From: Stenopsyche tienmushanensis
Lineage: Eukaryota; Arthropoda; Insecta; Trichoptera; Stenopsychidae
NCBI GenBank assembly: GCA_008973525.1
Contig: WACJ01000254.1
Span: 372,001 to 436,000 of the forward strand
Length of the DNA stretch: 64,000 bases
Reading direction: 5' to 3'
The notes beneath the pieces were generated by a model that ran no database searches, was not told the origin of the DNA, and saw nothing but the letters and a program-made list of their open reading frames with translations. A program made the position numbers and the translations under genes. Below, piece after piece: positions 1 to 11,800 of this stretch (the first letter of the stretch is position 1; each line of letters starts with the position of its first letter).

Positions 1-2895
1 TCTATGGTTTCATTCTTTAATGCAGTCAATATATCTTGAGCTTCGTTAGTTTGTACGTTTACAACGAGAGATGATGATGGATCAAAAATTATATTTGGTG
101 TTATCTGTAATGGTTGACATGACTCTGATTGAGATTGATCAATTTCCATAAATACTGGAGTACCATCATCAATAACACCTGAAACTTCTATCACGTCTGG
201 TTTTCCAGTTTCTTTTATAACCTGTATTACTCTGTGGGAAGGAGATCCCTGTTCTGGTCTGTCTTCTAATATGACTAGTTGTTTTTCTATAGCACTTTTC
301 ATAGAAATAAATTTATCGTTTTGTTTATATTGCCCTGAACTATCTAAAATGCCTTTTTCTAAACTTCTGATTAAAGAGATTTTTCTTCCATTTTTGGGGT
401 CAATTACTGATGCTGATTTAGGATTGATAATAAGCATTTTAATACATTCTTCGAAACTGACAATTCTATCGGTATTTGGGATAACAAAAACTCCCATAAC
501 TGGATCAAAAAGTTCCTGTTTTATTGCCTCTGACAAATACCAACCATCAGGTGGTAATGAAAATGTTTGTTTTTCTGTTAATCTACGCTCAGATGTTAAA
601 AAGTCAGTTACCACTGTTTTACCAGTAATGGCCTTTGTTGTGTGAGTAGTACTGAAACTATCAGTAGCCATTTCAATTTCTGGTGAACCATATATTTTTT
701 CTTGGGGATGTATAACATGTTTTTGAACTATAAATTTAACTTCCGATTTAGGATCACCTTGTCTGTCGGTCAATTTTGATAAAGGAGACACTTTTTCAAT
801 TGGACTTTTTGAAATAGTAGGAAAGTTTTTCTCTACAGGGCTCCTTGACGTTATTGGAGAATCTTTAATGAATGATTTTTTAGTAATTTTTAATTCCACA
901 TATTCACCAGGACCAACATCCTTTTTGATAGGTTTGCTTGGACTTTGTAAATATTCCCCATCGGGAGAATCAAAACCTATCAAGCCTTCATTTAAAGCTT
1001 GTTGAATGGGAATTATAGTGCCTGAAGTTGGATCAGTGAATGTTTGAGAAGATTCGTCGATGAGACCTCTCCTAACAGCTTCAGTAAATGACACCGCAAC
1101 GTCTGATTTAGATGTTAAATTAGGATTAGTATAAGTAACATATCTTTTAACGGATTTTCTAACAGTTTGTGTAGTAAGAGTAACATTTAGCAAAGAATTT
1201 AAAAGAAGGGCTCCTTCGGGAGTAATTAAATTAACTTCAACGGCTTTATCTAAAGGCAAAGGTTTCTGTGTCTCGGGATGTAAAAGATATCCTGTATTTG
1301 AATTTAAAATTCCATTAAAAACTGCTTCTAACACCGTTAATTCTTTTGAGTTATGGAAGATACCAACATTTCGATTTAACATCTCGAAAACTTCTGGACG
1401 GATAGCGCCTAATTTGACAGCTTCGGTCATTGGAATAACTTTAGTAGGTTTTGCATTTATCACAATTGCTCCACCATTTTGACTTGAAATCAATCCATTA
1501 TTAATTGCTCTGTTAAATGACATAAATTCGTTTGTAACAGGATCTCGGAAACCGTCTATATCAAAAATAGATTTCTGCGATACAGACGTAATAAGACCTC
1601 TTTCGACTGCTTCGGGTATTGTGCAAATTTCGCTAGTTAAATTATCTCTAAACCTAGAAATCTCTGGAATAATGACTCTCGAAGCTAATGCCTCGGAAAG
1701 CGTAAGAAGTTCGCCAGTAACAGTATTCGTCACAGATTTAATTGAATCACTATCTAATACCCCCCAAGATATCGCTTCTAAGATATTTAATTTTGACTTT
1801 TGTAAAGGAGATGATATAAGTCCGTTATTATCCATCAAAGAATTGTCAACGACATCCTTCAATGTCATCGGTTTACAAATTAGACCTCGTTTTTTAGCAT
1901 CTACTAATTTAATCTTTTCTTTGCTAACGTTATGAACATATTTACCGAATTTCGGATTAATTATACCTCTTTCTAATGCTAGCGTCAGTGTAATTTTTTG
2001 ATCTAATGCTGGATCTACTATTTCGCGAACCTCTGAATCTAAAATTTGATTTTTTATCGCGACATCAATTTGGAATTTCTCACCGGAATTTCTATTAACA
2101 ATCCAACCAGTTTCATCCTCCACTAACCCTTGAGAAATTGCATCGTATAAGGACACTGCGCTCGATTTGATTTTGATAATCTCATTATAAATTAAATAAC
2201 CACGCTCATAAGCTTCCGATACTGAAATATATGTTCCATCAGGTAAACGGAATAAACCTTTTTGTAGGTCTACTTGACCAATATTCATTGCTTCAGCGAT
2301 GCTCATTCCTTGTCCGGGAACTTGTCTCGTCTCAGATATTACCTTGACTCTCTTCTCCGCCGGATCAGAAAATCCTTGTTCAGCATCGTACAATTCTCTT
2401 TGAATAGCTTCCAATAATGAAACTTCTTTTCCGTCTTCTGTTATTCCGCATGGTCCAACAAGTCTTTCGGCAAGTTTTGGATCTATGCATCCGTCTTTAG
2501 CCGCTTGTTCAATTGAGACACCTTTTCTTTTATCCGCATTGGTAACAATTCTACCGGTTCTCACGTCCAATATTCGCATACTTATTGCTTGTCCGACTGT
2601 GAGAATATCTTTCGTGTCGGGATGAACAATTCCTCTGGATTCGATGATGTTTGGACCATCATACATTCTATGTACTCTCTTAAGATTTCTGAGATCACCG
2701 GTGCCGTTAGTTTCTTTTTCCGTGGAATGTGTTATATTAGTCGGTATTACAGTGGTAGATTTATAAGTGCTCTGTGAATTTACTTTACCGTTTGTCATAA
2801 GTGAATCATGTGGAGATTTAGAAGTGACTGTGACAGTCGTTCGTAATGGGGATACACCATCTGATTCAACATGTTCAGTCGTAGTCCTGGTGACT
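1..2895 (-). CDS. shot: Spectraplakin giant plectin-repeat exon, 3' end outside window
   Basis: One open frame of 2,895 bases (965 codons) follows acceptor TTGTGTTTCAG. The first base completes a Glu codon from the previous exon, and the reading arrives at base 1 with two bases left over and no stop. The translation contains roughly twenty repeats of about 38-45 residues with the pattern EAI/V-x2-G-L/I-I/L-x-P/D followed by a TG or DP turn (for example [28 protein letters not shown]), which is the plectin repeat of plakins. A Ser/Pro/Lys-rich spacer with repeated KSP- and RSP-like motifs lies at about 950-750. In plakins these repeats are intermediate-filament or junction binding modules; in insects their partner is less clear. 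Plus-strand ORFs here are shadows. Confidence 0.93.
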
Positions 2896-5800
2896 CTGAA
2901 ACACAAGAAATCATTGTAAAATATACATTCATATAAATTTCGGTAGCAATAAATTTAGGTTTAAATTTATTTAAAAATGATAATAAACGACACTCACTCG
3001 GACTTTGTGAAGTGTGTGGTGACGGAATGTTCGGGGGCGGCTATATCGTGCATATTGAACTCTTGGCGGAACGATCGTATAGACCGTGGAGCCAATGCTT
3101 CCACCAAGCGCTGAAAACAAATTCAATTGTAAATCAAAATATAAATTAACAGATTTTAATGCGAAAAAATGTATTATATACATACTCTACACTCGTAAGC
3201 GAAGTCATAATCGTACTCGTCATTCATGTTGACGAATGTATATTATAGCACCACACAAAACTTATTTATCAATGTTGCAGTATTTTAAGCACATGTTTGT
3301 TTTTATTCAAGTTTTCTACGCAAAATAAAATATCCTTTCATTCTTCACGCTCACTGATTGTCGGAACTTTTGTAAATTTCAATAAGTTTTAGTTTATTGA
3401 GAGATCAAAAGGGTAATTTTCATTTTAGTCATGGCATTCTAAACACGATGATTTATTTTTACATCGGTTTATAATAATTTTTCTCTAAACTATTGACGCT
3501 ATCAAATATTTTAATCATAATGCAAATCAAAACATTGACATATTTATAGTTTGGAGTGACAAATTTTAAAATTAAATTTCGCTCTGAATGATCGACAGCG
3601 CAAACAATTATATTGGATCGTTACATTTTTATCGTATATTTGCAACAAACCAAAAAAAAAATGATGGATGAGCTATCGATATGTCAACTCTATTTGAATT
3701 TCTTAATCTTAATACCCAAGCATAAGATTAACGATACATATTTTATAAATCCAATCTATTTTTTGAGAGTATTGAAAGCGTTATATATGACTTTTGAATG
3801 TCATTTAATATGTTTTATACACTCGCTATTAATGTATGAAATTGCATTTAAAATGTGAAATTTAGTCCCGAATTATTGAAGTTAAAGAAAATTCAATCTG
3901 GTATTTATATATGAAAATAGGTTTAATAGGTTTAAATTACAAATTATCAATTCTTGGATTTATGGAAATATCATTGATCAATTAGTGTACACTTGTCACG
4001 AAAAAAACGTTGATTTAATTAAGATTTAATTCAAAAATTGATTATAAAAGTGGAATAAATAACACATGAAGGACACTATGCATACAATAATATCGTTTAT
4101 TAATATTATTTATATTTTGTGGTTTAATTGAATATTCTATTTATTTATATTTAATCAGTGCACTATGGAATTTGTGAATTATTTTTGGATTCACTCGAGT
4201 CTGCAAATATAACGCTTTGGTCTTTTTTATCATGGACGATTAAGAATTGAAGAGCATAATGGGGGCTTGAATTAAAAATGAATGTTGGGAATATTTCAGC
4301 ACGACACGTCACTGCAACACGGCGAGAAAATTTCCGTAGCGAATCCCGATCAATACTCGCCGACTGAAGAACAAATTCTTGCACCACAAGATAGACAAAT
4401 TTCCGAAGATTGACTTCGGGCGATTTTCAGCAATTTCTACAGGTCACCGCGATGGCAATTCATTTTCCGAAAGTGGGAGCCGAGCCTGTGATTTTATCCG
4501 GGATAGGGTTATGTTTTCCCGGTGTTTTGCGTAACCACCGCGCACAACTCAAATCGCTAGTGTGCCATCAGCTGATTGGAGAAAATCGGGAAATCCCATG
4601 GACATTGGCTCTCAAGTGTGGTTCGTGTATTTTTCATGCATAAAACAACACGATTGGCCATTGTCGAAAACAATGCTTTTAAACTCTGACATTTGATTCG
4701 GTAGAACCTTGGAAATCATGGTCACAAGGTCGTCGGCGTTAAAACCCACATTTCATTAATCAATGTATTTTTTATTCGCCATGTAAAAAACCGGTATAAT
4801 GATGTTTACTTGGCGTTGAGCATCATCGCCACGAATGTGTTAATATATATTTTTTAATAAAATCGAGTCCAAATCGACGATTTATTAAACGTAATCTAGA
4901 TTTTTTATAGCATCGTACTTGATATATATCAGATATTTTTTTTTGCATTGAATTCCATTCCGTTATAAATCCACTAGATAAATCGTAATCTATAAAATTC
5001 GATAATGAATTAATAAAAATTTAAAGCAAATAATGCTATATTTTATTATATTTAATGAATTTACAAGCATTTCAACCGATGCGTGTGGTTTAACGAAATC
5101 CATGAACGATAATAGATTAGATTATGGAATGCATCGTTTTATAAATGCCAAATGCATGCGATTAAATCGATAAGATAACAATATATTTTTATAAAAAATC
5201 ACCCACAAACAACAACATTCGTTCGACTCGTCGAACTCACTCATACGTTTATTAAAAGCTATTATTTTTAAATTATTATTTATAGCGGTGCAGTGGTCGT
5301 TTGTAAAAGGAGTCGTTCGCGCGTTCGATTGATCACTCCGTGAAGCTATAAATAGCGGTGCAGTTCGATTCGGCCGTTATTAAGGGGTCGGGAGGCGACG
5401 CGAACGGTTTCGCGAATTGCGATCCGCGCAACGCGACGTCGCGATAGCTTCTGAGAGGCGGCTACGAGCTACGTTGACGCATTATGCGTCAGGGTGACAA
5501 ACTCGCGGGCCGCAGTCCAAATTTCTTATACGTCAAATGTTTTTGTAATTAAAATAAAAACAACAAACAGATCGATTTATTTCACCAATATTCTTAAATA
5601 TTGCATTTAAAAAAAAAAACGGATAAAATTCAAATTTGTGTACAAAATTTATACACATAAATTGGTCACCACCTTTCATGTTTATTTTTGGACATCATAA
5701 CAAAAAAGCAACGTTCGACCTTTCGAACGCCCAAAACGAAAATACAAAGCTTTCTAAATATCATTCCATCATAAATTAAAGCACATTATGAATCCAGATG

Positions 5801-8800
5801 GAAAACAAAGATCAACTAGATAATATATTGAATGTATACAAAATTATCAGATTTGTATATAAAAAAGAAGCTAAATTGACAAAGACAGATAGACAAAATA
5901 TCTCTTTTGGGATAACATATCGTACGATAATAAATCGGAGCATCAAAAATTTAATTATCGTGTTTGAAGCTTGCCGTCTTTATAAAAGATCCATGTTCAC
6001 TTCTATAACAATGAAAAGGCAACAGTGCCATCACAGTGATATAATAATGCATCATTTTGAATGATGATGATGCAAGCAAGAAAAAAGAATTAACAGAAGG
6101 AATTAACAGATTTATCGTCGGAAATGATCAACCAAAATTACAACTACTTTCTCTTGCATCCCGATTCCAAATTAAAGAACGTTTTTATCTTGTTGGTTCA
6201 AAACTACTTTTTCCAAGCTCATGGAAGTGCCCCCTTACGCCCTAGATGAGCATTCTTTATGAAATTTGGCAGGCATGTGTATAATAAAAGTCTTCATCGT
6301 ATAGATTACAATTATCCAAAAATATTCAAAAGTGTTAATTTAGTGAACAAAAAACTATGAAAAATGTTGGTAAAAACACAAACTTTTCTTTGATCGCTCA
6401 CTAGTTTTATTATTTTTCAATATTTCGTCTCAATTATAGTATAAGCTATAGACAATATCATATAAAGTAAAAATATGTTTAATTTATTTGACGCAAATCA
6501 CTTGTTCAGGACATAGGACTTCCGTGGTGAATAATGTCATCGCTCGCGCACCGACATACGTACACCCCCACTCCCACTAGCATACTTTGTCAAACTTTAA
6601 AACATATTTTTATATTCAATAAAGATCGCATAGTCAACATACTATATTTAATACTTTTCGCATAAAAAAATGTTAAAAACGATCACTTTTAGGACCAACA
6701 AGGTAGAAACGTCCCTTAAACAAAAATGAAGAGCAAGCACTTAAAAATATCTACATACTGCATCATAAAACCCAGATATTCAGTTCTCTGTCGTCGCTTC
6801 GTTATCGAAAATCGTGATCATAACATTTCTGTTTGTCTGTCTATTTTCTCTTTTTTTGTCCGTCCATGCATACATCTCCAATTCGTTGATTTTTTGTGCA
6901 GCATCTATCTTTCAGCCGCTCGCAAAAAAATACAAGGGAAACATAATGTTCCATGGAAAATTCCGGATCTACCACGCCAAAATATTATCTAGCCATGGCG
7001 TTGTTTGTTCGAAGATTAAATATCATTAATACCGAGCATATGGCGAGGTGAATTTGTACATTTGGTAAATTGATGAGATTTGCAATCAAATTCTATTGTA
7101 TAATGCGCTACCTAACAGCAGCGCATCGTACTTGGGCCACATTAGACCCCGCGATACGCGTTTGAGCAATGATTTTATACAGGCCGAATCTTGATCGATT
7201 ATATGTAAGATTTAATTCATATTCAATCATCGAACGAGAGGAAGCATTAAAAAATGAAAGCAGTAGAATATGTGCACAAAGAGCCATTGTGAATCTGACA
7301 AAGAACGATGATTGAATATGTATATTTTTTGCTTGAAATATCCAATCGATCTTCGGACTCTTTGGCAGGGGAGCCAGTGAATTAATTATGCATCTTCTGG
7401 GTGGATTCGAACTCGCGGCTAGCGTCTTTTCAAATCGACGCCCAAGATTGTCTTTATTACATTGACCTTCTCGCGATTGTTGTAGGATAAAAGCATCCAG
7501 CTCCGGCGACTCATCCGTTCAAATTGCTGATGATTTGTTTTTCTTGCGACTTGCTTCCCAATTACCGGGTTCTTTATTGACGGATTCGCTAATGGTGATT
7601 CGACCACCGCGATCGATGGGTAGTGTTTATGTTACGGTTCGAACGTTGCACCGCTTTCGACTCGTCTATTTTCACCACTGTGATAATAATATCTTTAAGG
7701 AGGACTTGGCCAGCTGTTTGAATTGAGCAATTCTTAAATGTCGAGAGACGAGACAGACCGGAAGAGAATAAAAGAAGTCTGGACACACCGGATTTTGTCT
7801 ATTCTCATATTTTTCGAGGGTTCCGTGGTGAATGAAGGCACCGTTCGGACGATAGAGTTTACGATCGTCGGTTTTGCAAGTCTGGTTTACTACTTATTCC
7901 GAGTTATCTATGCGACGTAACTTTATGTAATAAATACGCTAAAGTGTGGGTCATCAAACTTCCGTTATTATTATTTACTCATATTGGGTTTCAGCACGTG
8001 GTTTTCAGACAATCCGTGCAAAGAGGCGTGACTGTTGTATAACTCATATTAATTCATGTTTCTGTTTCGTTTATGAAAGTGAAATTGGTAGACAAAGATA
8101 CTTCATCGAAAACATCAAAGAATAAAGATGTTATTGATTGCATCTTTACTGCGCATGCTCAGTCATAAATCCATAGTTTTGGACCTCAAATCACACCCAA
8201 ATTTTTTACAAACGGCGAGGATTAATTTCAGTGTTTCTGTTATAATTATTCCAAACGCTGTTGTGTTCTATAGTCATTAAACTTTGCACACGAGGCCAAC
8301 GTGGCTATGATTTAAACGTGGATGTCTTATCCAAGGCCCAATGCCAAAGGCGAAAAACAATAATGGTATAAACATTTAGCTCTAAAAAAGTCACAACGAA
8401 GACACGAAACAATTCCGGACTGAAAAATGTTCGCACGATACTTTCTATAATGACCGGACGGCGGTCTATGACAACATGCCTGAATAAAAATTGCTCAAAG
8501 ACTGAAACGTTCAGTGACTTTGGCAGACGCTGAAGACACATGTTAAACAGAGACAACTGATATTATTTTATCAGAAACCACGAATCGTTTCTGCATCAGG
8601 TCATAAATTATATTTGTGTTTTTTAGACCGACTTGATTAAGTACTAAAATGTCTCACGCTATTTTTTTTTTTGTTTTTGTATCAAAAAGATCTAAAATAC
8701 AACCAAGATTCACATCTGCACTACCCAAATATTCTGAAGGATTTGACTTGAGATAAATATTCAAACTTCATTGCAAAAACAAAAAATATTTTAACGTCTG

Positions 8801-11800
8801 GATCATTTTTTTACAATTCGGAATAAAACAAGAAGGTCGTCTCTCAAGAGCAACATTTTTTTCGAAATATTTCAATAATGTTATTAATTGGGTTGCAAGT
8901 CCCTGAAGAATCTGAAAGTTTGACAGAAACACTCTAACCGCAAATCAGGCTTGAAATTTCAAAACAATATTTTGATACGTATCAGATGACCCAAGCGTAC
9001 AAATCTTAAGATATACCTTTTTAGAATCAGTTTGTGTCGAGATACGATTCAAGAAACACGTTTTTCGTCGTTTTAAAAAGTGAGCATTATGAATTTATTG
9101 CTTTCGTATTAAATTATTTAAAAATTTAAAAAAATAATAAAAATAGCGACAAGAATTTCAGGAATGTTTTGAAAAAAAAAATATTTTTCAGGCACTGATA
9201 ATCCGCAAACCGGATAATCGAATTATGTATTATGGAGTCTAAACGTGTGGTCACTTCACTGCAGTAATCGGCATGCTAGTAAACCATGCACAAGAAACCA
9301 CGCTCGTGGAATCTGCCCATAATGGATCAATTTGAATAAACGAATCGTATACTGAATAGAATATATTGTCTGGTATCTATTTTGTTTCCGTGGGAACGCT
9401 CTGAATATGCCAAATGTTGAATAGTATTCCGAATTATCTCGGAAAAAATAATAAGCATTCGAGTCAAAAAGGATCAAATAAATATGGTGATCAGTTACAA
9501 ACATGTTCGATATTATGAATGCTGTTATCTTTGCAGCTCATCTGTACAAACATGATGACATATTCAAAAATGTACGATAAATATGGAGTACTAGAAACGG
9601 CACCATATCTACCAATGAAATCATAATCAATTACCTCACGTCAAATTGAAATATTACCAAATAAGTTCGGATATAAATAGGCATGACGATTTTCTAAGTC
9701 CTTAAATCGCGTGTTGATATTTAAAACGTCCATGGGGCTAGTTAGGAGCGCTTCGCGGATTGTCCTCGAATTGATTCGAAGCAAGTTCGGAATAAAAATA
9801 AAGTGGCCACCATAGGCAACGAATCTGGTGTGGGAAGTAGATATGGATAGGCCAGGTTTGTGTACAACTCAGACGGCTCCGCGATGTTTATTAAGAAACC
9901 TTGAGGATGGGTGGTGGGCGGTGACGCAACTCGATGTTGGATAGCATCGATCTAATCCTCCGTTTAGGGTTGGAAGGTGAATCGAAAGATTTTCCGCGTT
10001 CGACGAAGACGACGGCGTACATACAAATTGCGCATTCGGTGTTAAATGCTGCAACAATTTTGCAAATTAAACAACTTCCGTCACGTCGGCAAACGAAAAA
10101 GGAAACGGACGAGGAATAAAAATTAAAAAGGTCAATGAGTCTTCGGCCTTAGCATTTCGACGTCCTGCAGATTGTCGATGCGTTTAGGGCTTTGGTGAAA
10201 TTTCGAACGGTTGCGTTGTTACAGTCGGAATATCTTCGATTGTGTTGGGTTGCATTTTTTGGCAATCGAAATCGTTTAAATTTGGAGCTCAAGCGCAATA
10301 GCGGAATCGCGATTCAAAGTTGCTTCATTCATAAGTCACGTAATTTTATGGTGAAGATAGAAATTCACTCATCCTAGAATTTATCAAAGAATCATTGAGA
10401 AGATTCGCGAACCGAAGCGACCTGTCTCATACGAGACATGTTGAAAAACCTGTATAATAAAATACAATATATCTTTAAATAGACGTGATACTATTGCCAA
10501 AATCTTCAACAAAATAAACACATATGCAAAACCGTTTGCATCATACGTAACGAGCATAACGACGAAAGCAAAAAGCGAGCATGATAATTTATCTGCGAAT
10601 TTTAATTGGCCTTACACAACGCGCTTTTGCCGACCATAAACTCGTTTCCGACGATCGTTATTTTCAGACCCAGCTTGTAAATAAAAAAGATAAATAATAT
10701 TTTTAATAACGCGTCAAACGCCAAAGAGCGAAATGCGATCTCCGTCCGTGCCATACAACAATATCAATGTCTGCAAAAAATATCAGACGACAGGTATCGC
10801 ACAAAAAGCGACAAGCTATTAAAGCAGCTTAAAAAGATAAAACTAATCTATACAAAAACAAGCATTCGACAACATACAATAAATACAAGATAAAACTGCT
10901 TCTAATAAAACATATTGTCCGGCAAATAAGCACCAAATGGTGTCAGAAGTGGGCAGGATACGCCACCATTGAATGCATTACAATCGAGTAGCATCTGAAA
11001 TGCATCGATAGGGTAACACGTCGATCGCAATTAAAATGCAATGTTTAAGCATGCCAATTAGCGATTTTATCAGAAGGGTTATCACGAAACAACTGACTGT
11101 GGTCACGAACATGAAACGTTAATGACGAATGTGTGCGAATTTTTCATGGATTTTAATGGCGCTAAACAAATGTCTCCAAATCCCAACTCTTATTTTAGCA
11201 TCGCACTAAAAAAGAGACGCTGCGGTAATGTTTTTTGTGCGGAAAAAATGCCGGATGAGAGAAAACTTTTGGACCAAAACCAATAGCGTAAAATGCATGC
11301 TAATCATTTAAACAAAAATAAAGTTGACACGTTGCAACGATCCAAGCATTTCCCAGATCATTAAGGCCTGATCCACACTATGGTGCCGGTAACGGTTCGA
11401 TCTCGCTCTCGGTCTCGGTCCAGTCAAATATTCTCATACAAAAAACGGGATTGGAACGATCCGATAGTGTGAACACTCTGATTGTTTCTTGTGTAAGAAT
11501 ATTTGATCGGACCGAGACCGGAGCGAGATCGAACCGTTACTGGCACCATAGTGTGGATCAGGCCTAAAACGCTTTTATGTATTGTGCGCAATAAAACAGG
11601 GCCGTAATAAAGGGGTGTCAAAGCAGGTGGCAAAACGCAGAATGCCGACCCAGTCGATAATCAACCCATCCGATCTTTGGACAACGCTTTGTAATGAGAG
11701 TTTGTAATCGCTCTGTACACATGTTCGGGTATAGCGTCCAATCGCGAAGTATTTATTCGTCATGTCAGCGGTCCGAAAAGCGGACCGGTTGGACACACAG

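Noticed and set aside
271..2777. Plus-strand ORFs (271-645, 1621-1935, 2589-2777)
   Set aside because: They are shadows of the minus-strand plectin-repeat exon, which is open through the whole stretch and matches a known family.
2971..3183. Minus ORF of 70 codons over the linker exon
   Set aside because: It runs through both splice sites in a different frame from the spliced reading.
4410..4643. 77-codon plus ORF
   Set aside because: It has no domain, no splice or start support and lies in a patch better explained as regulatory or neutral.
7395..7425. tRNA-like B box (minus GAGTTCGAATCC)
   Set aside because: Flanking bases do not form a T-arm and no acceptor stem or A box lies at the right distance.
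10925..10965. TGGTGTCAGAAGTGGGCA, resembling an LTR-retrotransposon primer binding site
   Set aside because: No long terminal repeat, polypurine tract or gag/pol reading is nearby, so it is probably chance.
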